Of a DNA stretch of 64,000 nt, positions 1 to 11,497 are shown one piece after another. Source of the DNA: Arthrobotrys musiformis. Taxonomy: Eukaryota > Ascomycota > Orbiliomycetes > Orbiliales > Orbiliaceae. The notes under the pieces were generated by a model that had not been told where the DNA came from, ran no database searches, and worked only from the letters and a program-made list of their open reading frames with translations. A program made the translations under genes and the position numbers. The first letter of the stretch is position 1. Every line of letters starts with the position of its first letter. Location of the stretch: NCBI GenBank assembly GCA_036971715.1, contig JAVHJL010000006.1, positions 2,790,001 through 2,854,000 of the forward strand. The letters run 5' to 3'.

Positions 1-901
1 GATGATATTTGGCGGCTGTTTGTTTATCCTAATCCCGAATCCTTCCAATTCGTTTTCAATAATCCGTTTATCGGTAAGAGGCTTCAGGACGTCCAGGACG
101 ATGAAGATTAAATGACAAGTCTTGGCGACGGCGATGACCTGTTTACCACGACCTTTTCCGTCCTTCGCACCTTGAATGATACCGGGGAGATCGAGCATTT
201 GGATTTTGGCACCGTTGTACATAACGCAGCCGGGGACGGTGGTGAGGGTTGTGAATTCGTAGGCTGCGGCTTCGGAGTGCGTGCCGGTTAGTTTGGACAT
301 CAGTGTGGATTTGCCGACTGAAGGGAAACCAATGAAGCCGACGGAGGCGGCACCGGTACTGAGGTATGGAATTAGCTTAGAACGTAGAGGGGAAGGCAAT
401 ATCGCATTATATCGTACCGAGCGACATCGAAACCAACTGTTCTCGAGATGTTCTATCAGTAGCTTGTCGCAAAAATCGTATAATGAATATTGAATGGAGA
501 ACTTACCACCAGCACCACCTCCACCACCGCCAGAAGGCGTAACAAGCTCTCTTCTAAGCTTCGCTAACTTGGCTTTTAGCTGACCTAAATGGTACGATGT
601 AGCTTTCTATCATTTTTAAAATCCCCAATTAGTCCTTCGCTTCGTCTCTTTTTTCAAAAACTGCTTCCAAAAATCCGGGGTAGTAGCCATACATTCTTCT
701 GCGTCTTGGCCATTTCGGCCTCGATCTATTTCGTCCAGCAGATAAACCGTGTTAGTGAATACATCCATCGCCGTTATTATATCGCGATCGTGTGGTCGTG
801 AATATACCTCTCGGATCTAAAAGCCCATCATTAGCACCTCGAACATCTACGTTTGTGTGTGGACACATGTGGGGCCATACCTTATCCACCGTCGTCGACA
901 T
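1..901 (-). CDS. RBG1: DRG1/Rbg1-type developmentally regulated GTPase, 5' part (C-terminus beyond the window)
   Basis: OBG/DRG-family GTPase; family members bind ribosomes and act in translation with a DFRP partner. Six exons on the minus strand: 881-901, 808-816, 693-725, 507-606, 418-436 and 358 down to the window edge. The spliced protein starts [19 protein letters not shown], continues through the DRG helical region ([12 protein letters not shown]), a glycine run, GFDVARTG, and then the G1 loop [10 protein letters not shown]2-region threonines ([11 protein letters not shown]) and G3 DLPG. The 9-nt exon (IRE) and the 19-nt exon (GFDVAR) are needed to restore family residues and phase: 21+9+33+100+19 nt leaves phase 2, completed by the first T of the last exon. 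Introns are 59-86 nt with CTAAT or CTAAC branch sites. The TGS domain lies outside the window. Identity is near certain; exon borders are inferred by eye. Confidence 0.93.
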
Positions 902-3900
902 CTTGAAGTATTATCCTCTGTAAACTCTCTAAAAACTAATGAATTCGGGCGCCCCTTCGAGGGAAGTTTTGTATGCCGAGGAATAGGTGTCGGTATTGTG
1001 GTGGTAATCAATGGTCTCGATGTTTCTGCGCTGTGTAGGTTGGGAAATGTTCTAATTCGAGGTTTTTGGATTTTCGTGTAGCAAAATCTTGGAGCAAGCT
1101 TTCGAATGATGTGGTCACGTGATGGTGTTTTATGGTGTGTGCAGGTGCCCTAGGCTTAGTCAGCTGCAGCACCTGCGTCTAAGAAGGACAATCTCAAGCC
1201 CAAGCTCGAGGTTCAAACTGCACTAATCGAATGTATAGCTTCTCAAATCTAAGTACCTAGAATAGAAAAATGCTGTAACGAAAGATTCTTGTTGTAAAGG
1301 GCATATCATTGTCTCCTGCGCAGCCTACCCCGAGGCATATCACTTCATCCTTTATAAAATACACTAAATATAATCGCCATCGATTGTGGAGGTTTCCAGC
1401 CTAGGTCTGAAGTCGAAAAAACCTGGTTCATGAGAACAATAGAATCTGTATCTCGATATATCTCGAAACCGTTTCGAGATATAAAATACTGGTTAATATA
1501 GCTTTGATACAGCTGTAAACTTTTTGAGAAGAGCAGCATGGAAATTTCGATTGTACCCAGCTATAGCGCTAGTACCCAGCTTTGAAGAATGCAATACCTG
1601 GACGGAAAAAACCCTTCCCCGAGTCCCAGATCTGATATATATATATAGCACAGTAAAAGGTTTTGCCACGATGATCATGTGAGGGGTCAATGAAGTGGTA
1701 ATGGTAGGGAGCTTCATTACCTAAAAGCCTGTCCGATTTAAACAGGGTTATATCCTACGATATTTTATAGAATCAGGACTAGCCCCCGCGGTATGCGCTG
1801 CGCGCTGTGATCTCAATATATGAATAAAGGTAACCCCATCTTCCAATTCCTTTATACCTTAGTCTTTTGCTAATGGCAGAGTTTTGAGTTTAGCAAGATC
1901 TAATATTTGGCTTGGATGCCTCCGAGGATCCTAGGATCGGCGGCACTAGAGTCGACTATAGTACTCTAGCCGCCTCAAAAAATTGAAATCTTTTTATGAA
2001 GAAATATTTATTGCTTCACGGTCTAAGGTGACATCGAGACAGATCTTCCGCCTTAGATACCCTTTGGTTCAGACTTCCCCTTCGGGATCGGGATAGCAGT
2101 AAAATGCCCACCCGTATGCTAGGTTTGGTTCACCATGTTGATATATTTCGAATTCCAAAACTGAATATATATTGACATCTTTACAGTTCGGACTCTTGGG
2201 GGCCAATTGCAGGATTTAATAAAGGAGGATACTGCCCAAATATATACACCCGCTTAAGTTATATCTACTTCCTATCCCGACGTGTATCGACATATCAACG
2301 ACGTGGTTGGCTCTCGGAGTATATACTTTAGTCTCGATACATCTGGAATATATGCGTTGATCCCGCACAAAATCCAACAACAAGGCCAGCTTTGATTATC
2401 TAAGCTACATCAGGCCTCGACTTCGGCTTCGCGGCCTAAGCTGCCTTTGCGAGTTCGACAGTATCGTGCCGGCCGGCCGCAGCTCCAGGCTCCCGATTTA
2501 TTCGTCCACAAATATAATCATCAACAGGCAACATTGAAAAAAATCACTTTTGTGACCTGCGCACAAGGAGCAGGCAAGCAAAGCAGCCAGCTGAGTTGAG
2601 GTTAAACCGGTTCAAATCTACAGGGTCTAAGACTCGAAGTCTGCACGGACAAGACCGCGGCCTGCAGACTGACCTCGTAGCAAGGCTCCGCTGCGTTGCA
2701 CCCTTCAAGGTACCCATGGCCGCATGGACTGCTATGTTGGGAATTTGTGCATCCGACTACGATCGAGCCTGCAAGCTAGCTTCCGCCTCGAGTTACATTT
2801 GAGATACGGGGATCTTACTATATTATGATATCTAGCTATTGAGCCCGCGATCTTTTGACTAATAGTTAACTGCTGATGATAAGGGTCTTATTAAATCACC
2901 GATCAGAAGATATTTTTAAGCTGCATAGATTATCAAGATATCATCGGGATTGATATTGATGCCTCGGCCCACACCTGTAGCATGTAGATATCGGAAGCAG
3001 CATCTTGATTTGGGAACTACTTCTGTTACTCGAATTAATGGAAATCGTTGAAAAAGCGTTTGGAAATCTGTCCGGTATAGGATAAATAAGTTTTTAAACG
3101 TACATTGACCCGTTCGTTCCGCCAATGGATATATGGGTATTTTGTATTGAGACTAGTACTTGGAAATGACCAAGATACCCTGTACTCTCGAGCTCCCGAC
3201 TCCCAAAGATACATGACACTGACATTCATCCTGCATTGAAGATCAAAAAAGGACACCCTTGTCCGTATCGACCCACCACATTTTGACTGCAGAACGGAGG
3301 TATACCCTTCGCTCTTAGCTCCTAAGGTACCTAGTTCCTAAGCACTTAAGTAGAGTACCTAACGTTAAGAGCCCTCTTTGTACTCCGTAATTCCTAAAGT
3401 TTTGTCTTTGGGAGCTTCGGTACCCCCAAAGTTACTAGTTGATATGCGCAGCTTACTCTGATAAGTCGGGAAGCATCTCCTAACTTGCAGACCTCCAACG
3501 TACGTGAAGTCAAAGAGTTTAATTAAAAAAGTAAAATAAAAAATAATACGAGGCTTACGCATCCGTGTATCAAAACTCAAATGCAACTCAACTGTACGCT
3601 CTACAGTCTACATGATGTATTATGTAGGCTTTTTTTTTACAAGGGTGGCACTGATCACTTGAGGGACGGAATTTAGGAGCGAGCGGCTTGAGCTCCTAGA
3701 CCATGGTACTTCCAGAAGTTATGGACCTATCGTCACGCTTCGCCACCGAAGCACTTTTAAACGGTGAGACACTTAGAGTTATTAAAACGAAAAAAATTAA
3801 TAAAATACATGTACCCAGAGAAATAAATTGTCACGATGACATATAGACCAGATCTAGACCCGGTAAGTGTGGGGAACTGGGCCAGCTGGGCGTATGTAGA

Positions 3901-6600
3901 GATGTCGAGGAAAATGCCCAATAGTGGGTCCCTTTCAAAGCCACCAAGCAGAGTGCGCCGCGGGATATTCAAAATGTCTGCATCTACCTTCAATGTTGGT
4001 GGCCCCGCGCCCCGTCGATTAGATAAAAGATTTGCTTTTCTTCCGTTGGGTTTGGGGGTAAATGTAGCTCAGTAGATGACAGATTTGATAATTTGGAAAG
4101 AAGAAAACGGAATAGCTGAGACTGGAAGGCCGTGTCCGATATTTCGAGGTCTTGTTCTTTTTTTTCTCCCTCTTAGTGGTTGGTGCTTCTGTGCATAGCG
4201 TTAGCTAACCCCGCAAAACTCAAATTTTGCTCTCACACACTCGCAAATTGATGACGGCGATAAGCCGGCTGAGGGACCAAAAAAAAGAACTGCAAGTTCG
4301 CTAGACGCTGTAGCCGTTCAAAAAATGATTAAGGTACTCTTCCTTATACATTCTTTTTTTTTATCTGGCTTTTTACCATACTAGGCTTGAAAGGTTGCCG
4401 CTGATGACCTGAGTATCACATTTTATTTCCGTTTGGATCCATTGTAGCTATTCATATGCATTGGGCGGACGGAATTCGGCTTCGAGACGAGCTTCCTTTG
4501 AAACGGCGACGAACCGGTGTTCCTTCAATGACGACAATTAACGACTTTTCCGGTGGCCATTGCGAATCGCCATTTGGTGGTCAGATATAAGGCAGTTGCT
4601 GATATGATAGCAACTTGATTTGGAACGAAAACATGACAATTACTTCGCTCTGATAGACCAAACCACCAGTCTTTCTTATCACCTTCTAAACACCTTCTGG
4701 AGCTCTCACTCCTTCTCGGCTGTTTTTTACAGCTTCGAAGCTTCCTGCCCTCGCGAGAATGGGTGGAGTCAGGGTTGTAAAGTGGGAAAACTCCCCATAG
4801 GTTCGCTCCAGCGTTAAACCGGTCCCGAGTTATGCAAGTTTAGAGTAACACAGTGGGGTCGAATTGGTATGGATCCAAGCCTTGAACGTTTCGGCGTCCA
4901 GACACACCCACTTTTTTACGGGAGAAGAGTATGTACCTCAATAGAAACAATCTCTTTCCTAGTTTTACCAGATGCAGGCGGAAGGACAAGAAATTGGCAT
5001 CCTGGCTCAGGCTTGCAATGCAGCTCTCCAACCCAACTCTACAGGGGGAGCTTGAATTCAGGCACACAAAATGTGGTGCACCCATCGCTTTCGAGCAACA
5101 AACGGACCCAACACCTTCCAGTCAAGATGTTCTTGTTGAAGGGCTTGGATTTTTGGGTGTCCGTAGGTTGTGTTTGTAGCACGGCTTCCACCGGAACTGA
5201 TGACGGGCTGATTCGGGTGCCCGAGACAGATTTGACGCCGTTTTTATTTGTAATTGTGTCATCATGAAGAGAAGGTCGAGTTAGCTTTGGGTTCAGCTCG
5301 AGAACCCGCCCGTGAAGATTTGGCCGCGGCCAATGCAGAAGCTGGGGTAGTAAGCACCGCACGATATGTCTGTCAGCTCTGAATATGTCATAGTTAGCTA
5401 GTGCGGTGGGAGGTTAGTGTAGCCTCATCGCGTAAAGTCGGCTTGGGGCCAACCTGAATTGAATCTTGCATTCCGCTACCCTTGCCGCTCACCGGAATGG
5501 TCTGGTGGAAAGGTTACGAAGCATTAGCAGAGGAAAAAAGAATCAAAATCCCCACCGCGGAAATATCCCTTCGAGTTCATCCGTCGTCCTTGTCCAAATT
5601 TCCCAGCCGCAGCGCAGTGACTCTTTTTTAAATTTTGCTGATCCGGACAAGGCCGTAGAGTTCCACCGATTCCACCAGCTGATTAGCAATCATATCAGCT
5701 TACCACGGGCTCCCTCGACGGCTTTGAACGTGGGACTCGTCGGGCGCGACCTCGACCTGGCCTTGCAAGCCGTCCAGGACGTGTCGTTTTCGTGTCATGG
5801 AGAACGGTTAGTGGGCAATTGAATTCCAAGAGCAATGCCGCTACTCTGGACTGGAGAAACGATCTAAGACAGCGGCAGCGGTGTGCTGCGCACGTTGTGC
5901 AACCGAGCTTGGCCATTAGGTACAAGGTTGCCGGAAAGAGCACCGTGAGGTCATGGAGGGGCACCAAGTCGGGAAGATGTGGAGGGACTTATGCATGCAT
6001 GCAAGCCTTCTGGCGGGGATACGATGTCGAGGCGGCCAACATCATTCGTAGAAGTAAAACATACATACATTGCATACATCCTACATGCTGCTTTCCTTAC
6101 ATGCTACCCACCTACATACTTACATACATATGTCCTCCACCTCCACTCGACCCGACTCAACCTCTCACCTCCTTCTTCCCGACATCAACAACCTGGTCTA
6201 ATTCACTAGTCCACAACTGCCTAGCCCGACCTTCGATCACTCCGAATCCTGGTTTCTCCCATCGTAGACTAGTCTGCCAGCATTCTTGATTCGATTCGAC
6301 TCGATTCTCAGGACCGTTACTCCGGAATAAAGTAGTATACGCCTTGTGGTTCAGTTGACGTTCCGTTCCTGACCATCGATTCCAACAACGTGTGCCTGGA
6401 CCGGAAGGTAAGTCCTCCTAGCTAGCCTGGATATAAAAGTCCCCACGACCCCGTCCTCGAAGGTTTCATTCCCACAATCACGACTCCTTCCGACGATATC
6501 GATCCGATAGGACATCGTCTTCCTCTCAATCATCTGCGTGGCTTGGTTGCTCCTGTGCAGCTTGCTCGCCTGGTGATTTGAAGCTGGGTCTCTTGTTGAA
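902..6600. other. Gene-poor region upstream of DRG1 and EGT1
   Basis: No reading frame here looks like a protein. The longest open frames (up to about 165 codons near 5.8-6.3 kb) overlap on both strands, are low in complexity and match no family I know. The part from about 1.3 to 3.6 kb is AT-rich with many TATATA runs, as expected of decayed repeats, but I see no terminal repeats or transposase motif. From 5.9 to 6.9 kb the plus strand becomes pyrimidine-rich, as is common in fungal promoters and leaders, and probably belongs to EGT1. Confidence 0.5.
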
Positions 6601-6679
6601 TCAGCTGATTTCCGTTGCTGCTGCTGAGCTGAGCGTGCACGCACGATCCGCGTTTCTCGAGGTCCCATCCCATCCCACT

Positions 6680-7174
6680 AATCAACCTATATTTAACACC
6701 AACCCTTCCATCTACCAACCCCTCCATCAAACAACCTTCCTCCCCATCCCTTCATCTCTTCCTTCTTCCCATCACCAAGCTCACCAGTTGGCCATAACCA
6801 GCTCTCGACCTTCCCAACGACCAAGATCCTGTTCTTCCTGTCTCCCAGCTCTCTGACAGCTCTTGCCAACCCCTCCAGCTTGGTTTAAACCGGAGAGTGT
6901 TAAGAATGTAAGTAGCTCTACCTCCAACAAGCTCTGGATTTGCTCCAATGGGTAGGTGGATCCTAACAACGATTTCTCACAAACAGCCCTTTCATCCCTT
7001 TGCTATCGTAGAAGCTTCGAAAGCAAATAGCAAGCCAATGTAAGTGTCGTCATCCGTTCCCTCCCTTCATCAACCAGAACAAGCTGCAAGACATGCATTC
7101 ATCTGCTTGAGCCATTGTGGTTGTTTCTGCGTTGTTTCTCGAAATTTCATTGCTAACCTAGCTCTTATAGCAAA
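6680..7174 (+). promoter_or_regulatory. Probable promoter and 5' leader of EGT1 with two introns
   Basis: A TATATTTA element lies near 6688. Two intron-like blocks follow. The first is 6908-6986: GTAAGT donor, a CCTAAC branch site near 6962 and an AAACAG acceptor. The second is 7040-7170: GTAAGT donor, a GCTAAC branch site near 7152 and a CTTATAG acceptor. The second acceptor is 4 nt before the ATG at 7175. Both donors read AAT|GTAAGT, so unspliced RNA carries an AUG-UAA start-stop at each donor. The spliced leader between the introns has no ATG. Intron use is inferred from signals only. Confidence 0.55.
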
Positions 7175-10137
7175 ATGGTCAAGCCAGCAAACCTTCCCGC
7201 CGAGCCTCATGATCGTGAGGGCGTTGACGTGATTCCTAGAGGAACGGCCTTTAAGGGTGACCGTGAATCTGGTGTAATCACCAACAGCAATCAGGGAGCG
7301 GTCCAGATCATTGACATCCGATCAGCTACCGTTGAGTTGCAGCTGAACGATGATATCGTCAAGGGCTTAGATGCTCCAGTTGGTGAGAAAACTCTCCCAA
7401 CAATGCTGTTGTACGATGAGGCCGGCCTCAAGGAGTTTGAGGCTATCACGTATGTCGACGACTACTACCTCACAAACGCCGAAATCGAGGTACTCTCCAC
7501 ATACGCAGATGAAATAGCGGCTCGTGTTCCGAATGGGGCTTTGCTCATTGAGCTTGGGTCCGGAAATCTGCGTAAGGTAAACATTATCTTGCAGGCTCTC
7601 GAAGCTGCTAAAAAGAGAGTTGACTATTTCGCCCTGGATCTGTCGCGCCCTGAGCTTGAGAGGACGTTCGCGGATATCCCGCAGAACGCTTTTAAGTATG
7701 TTCGCTGCTTCGGCCTTCATGGAACGTACGACGACGGAAAAGCTTGGCTAGAGAGCAACGAGGAGGTTAGAAGCCATCCTCGCTTTATCCTTTGGCTTGG
7801 ATCTTCCATCGGAAACTTCGAACGTGAGGGAGCTGAAGACTTCCTCAAGCAATGGCGTGAAACTGTCATCCGCCCAGGAACACAAGATAGGATGCTTATC
7901 GCTTTCGACTCTTGTAATGATGCTGAAAAGGTTTGGCTCGCATACAACGACCGGCAGCTAGTAACAGAGAGGTTCATCATGAACGGGCTGAACAACGCCA
8001 ATAATATCCTCGGCCGCAAAGTATTCAATCTATCCGATTGGGCTTATATCGGTGAATACGATGTCGTTTATGATCGCCATCAAGCTTTCTATGAAGCCCG
8101 AAAAGCATTGACCATCCCATTGCCGAAGCCGGTCAAGATCGAGAAAGGCGAAAAGGTTCGAGTAGAAAGGAGTTACAAGTTCTCGTATGAACAATCTGTT
8201 AAGATGTTTGAGGGCGCTGGCCTCGTTATTGGTGGTTCCTGGGGCCAACCAGGTGGAGAATATAGTAAGTGCTTTCAGTCTCGAAAGTCTCTTGATGAAT
8301 ATGTGTTGACCGTCCCATTTCCCAACAGCCCTCCACTTGCTTCACAACCCAGCTTCTAGGACTGGATTGGAACCAAAGGAATACGCAAAGGCCCCTTGCC
8401 CGGACCTTAAAGAGTGGGAAGAATTGTGGAAGCTCTGGGATTTGGTTACTTTGGGTATGGTCCGAAAGGACCAGTATTTGACCAAGCCGATCTCGCTCAG
8501 GAACCCCATTCTCTTCTACCTGGGCCACATACCGACTTTCCTTGATGTCCAATTGTCGAGGACTGCTGGCTTGGATGCGACGGAGCCTGCCCACTATAGG
8601 GATATTTTCCAGCGTGGAATTGACCCGGATGTTGATGACCCCACTCAATGCCACAACCACAGTACCATCCCGGATACCTGGCCAAATCTGGGCGATGTTC
8701 TCAGTTTCTGTGGCCGAGTTCGTAACCGAGTGCGAGCTCTATACACCAGCGGGGATATCTCTTCGACTCGTGTCCAACGTGGGCTGTGGCTCGGATTTGA
8801 GCATGAAGTTATGCATTTAGAGACGTTGATGTACATGCTTCTCCAGCACGATTTGACTGTACCACCAGGGGGGGTTCCAGAGCCAGACTTTCGGGCTCAA
8901 TTCCTTTTGGATTCGACGAAGGCGGGGGATGGTGATCGTTGGATTACTGCTCCTAAACAGGATATCGTCCTCGGAACTCAGGACCGTGAAGAAAAGGGAG
9001 GATTTTTCACCTGGGACAACGAGAAGCCGGCTCTCGAATCGTCCGTCGAGTCGTTTGAGTTCTTTTCTCGTCCTATCACGAACGGCGAGTATGCCTTGTA
9101 CCTCGAGAGTACTAAAACGACCTCGTACCCGAAGTCCTGGACCACCAACGGAAGGAACTCGAACACCAACGTTGTTGCTGAAGTTAACCGCGACGATCCC
9201 GTCCCTGAAGCTCTCGATGGCCTTTTCGTCAAGACGGTCTTCGGCCCTGTGCCATTGGTGTATGCCCAGCATTGGCCAGTCATCGCATCGTACGACGAGT
9301 TGAACGGATGCGCAAACTGGATGGGCGGACGACTTCCCACCCGCGAAGAGCTGCAAGTAATTTACAGCCACACCGAAGTCATCAAGAAAGACCTGGAAGC
9401 GAAGAAGCTCGCCGCCATGATAGACGCTGTTAATGGGTAAGTAAATTTCCACAACAAACTCCGAAAGGAAGCATCTCGACTGTATCTTGACTTACCATGG
9501 ATTCACAGACATCTATCAATGGACGGCGTCCACATCACACCACCGGATCTTTCTGCTTTGGCCGGTAAAGCAGACACGTCGGGCGCCAACGACATGTTTG
9601 CTAGCATGGTTGGGTCTAATGTCAGCTTCAGGAGCTGGCACCCAACCAGTGTTCGAGGGATAATTTGTGGTCGAGGAGATGGTGGAGCATGGGAGTGGAC
9701 TTCTACTGTGTTAGAGAAGTGGGATAGATTTAAAGCGATGGAGCTCTATCCAGAATATACCGGTAAGTAAAAACGGCTCCGTTATTCCGGGGAAATATAA
9801 ACGCACCACTTTTGGAATGCACGTCTCAAATACTAACCTGCTCGCCATGGTGATGTGAAAATCATGTAGCGGACTTTTTTGACACAAAACACAATGTTGT
9901 CCTCGGTGCAAGCTGGGCCACTCACTCAAGAATTGCGGGTCGTAAAACCTTGTAAGTGCTTTGGTTTTGGTTCCAATGAGCCCTTTATATACTGCTTCTA
10001 GGGTATTGAAGGGCGTGAAACACAAAGTACTAACTGCCCGCTCCTTTTACAGCGTGAACTGGTATCAGAGAAACTACGAGTTTGCCTGGTGCACCGGTCG
10101 TCTTGTCCGTGAAGCCCCCTCTACCAAGGCCGATTAG
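7175..10137 (+). CDS. EGT1: Ergothioneine biosynthesis protein Egt1 (EgtD-EgtB fusion)
   Basis: Bifunctional fungal enzyme. The N-terminal EgtD-like domain trimethylates histidine to hercynine using SAM; the C-terminal EgtB-like sulfoxide synthase joins hercynine to cysteine with non-haem iron and O2. Five exons: 7175-8264, 8329-9436, 9509-9762, 9870-9951 and 10053-10137, giving 872 residues. Residues about 35-365 form the methyltransferase, with SAM motif LIELGSGNLRK at 124-134. A DinB-like helical domain carries the iron motif HEVMHLE (HX3HXE) near residue 521. The C-terminal FGE-sulfatase fold includes WMGGRLPTREEL, GDGGAWEWTS, GASWATHSRIAGRK and the terminal NWYQRNYEFAWC. All four splice joins are in phase and restore conserved residues. 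Length and domain order are normal for fungal Egt1. No other ergothioneine gene is visible nearby. Confidence 0.96.
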
Positions 10138-11497
10138 CCTGGCTTAGTCTAGCCCACTAAACGTCCACCGCCGATGTCTTTTGTTCCGAGATGCGGTCTA
10201 TCGACATCATCACCAAATTGCTAGCTTTCAATTTGTCTACCACGATTTCACAAGCTTCGTCGAGTCTCAGCCTTGCTCTTTTTTTTTTTTATCATTCCGA
10301 CACAGAGCTCCTTTTGCTTTCCAAAACATTTATTCGCCTTACCGTTTTTTGCACTTACATTTACCTAGGGAAAGAGCCACGTACACGGAAGACAGCTGTC
10401 CTTCACGACCGTTTTTCCGCATTACCCGCTAGTTTTCCTGGGCTTGAATCCTACACCACTCAGTTTCTGATTGGCAAGACCAATCCCTCTCCTTGTGTGC
10501 CCCCAATTTGATATGTCCTTACGGAATTGTCTCTGTTTCCTGCATGTTGCCTGCTACCTTGTTACTCCCAGCAAAAGACCTTTCGTTTTCTTCTCTTTTC
10601 GAAAGCCATTATCTGGTTGTCAATCAGGGAGATTACGTCGCTGGTGTGCAGCGTGGGAGTGTTTACTTGAATTCCGTTTCCCTTTTTTATTTTTTTCTCT
10701 GGAGCGGAAAAGACCTAGTCACAAACGGAGATCTTAACAATTTTCTGCGGGCAGTGACTGGTTATTAATGTGCGTAATGGAGAGTGAAAAATATCATGAT
10801 ATCAATTTGAAAAACGGGCGATAGGTTCCTTTTTAGGTTCCTTTTATCTAAGTATTTAGGATAGTGTGCGCTTTAAACAACTTTGTGATATTGGCTGTGA
10901 AAGTGTGATGGCTTATATCGTGATCATATGTCCGATATCGATATGCATTGCGCCCTCGAATCTTTGTAATATATTACTGCATATAAATGGCCAAGGTTGC
11001 AGCTTATAATTACGTATACGGGATCGAATTAAAATTACAATAAAAGCATCTACGTGTTCGGAATCTGAGAATGTGAGTAAATCGGTAGCGATACCAGAGA
11101 GGTCTTTATTTTAATTCTTTTTATCCTAGAGAAGTCATGAAATCCAAGTTTTTTGTAATCGTTTTCTTTTGTTCCATAAACCGGCAGGATACCGTAACCC
11201 TGATGCCCTGCGATCTTTCAAAATGACCTCCCAAGAGAATTGTATCGTTTTGTTTTTGAAAAAAAAAAAGAAGGAAAGGAAAAGGAAAGGAAAGGAAAGG
11301 AAAAACCGTCCAAGGGGACTCCAGTAACAAAATTCGTAATCCTCGTACTTTGATCCAGCGAAAAGACGAAAAAAACAACCAACATGCATGCTAGAATTGT
11401 CAAATGCAAACAAACCGAGTGTGAAAACGGGTAAACGACAAAAAAGTACTTTTCTCCTTTTGTGGTATATGTAAATGGTTTTTTTTTGGGGGGGGAT
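10138..11497. other. Intergenic region between convergent EGT1 and the FAD-oxidoreductase gene
   Basis: The 3' flanks of two convergent genes. T-rich on the plus strand after EGT1, AT-rich from 10.8 to 11.1 kb. Open frames here are short and of low complexity. A purine microsatellite lies at 11259-11305 and a T-run/G-run near 11480-11496. No gene seen. Confidence 0.6.
11259..11305. repeat. Purine microsatellite (A-tract followed by AAAGG units)
   Basis: An A-tract runs directly into repeated GGAAA/AAAGG units and ends in AAAAACC. Simple-sequence repeat in intergenic DNA just downstream of the FAD-oxidoreductase stop codon. Confidence 0.85.

Noticed and set aside
2590..2660. GGTTCAAATCT resembling a tRNA T-loop
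   Set aside because: No cloverleaf can be folded around it; chance match.
4840..5362. Overlapping frames of 132 and 107 codons on opposite strands
   Set aside because: Neither shows a domain, both have Cys/Ser-rich random composition, and no splice-consistent extension exists.
5792..6289. 165-codon plus-strand frame
   Set aside because: Its second half is a repetitive TACATAC/CCTCCAC-rich promoter-like sequence; no family match.
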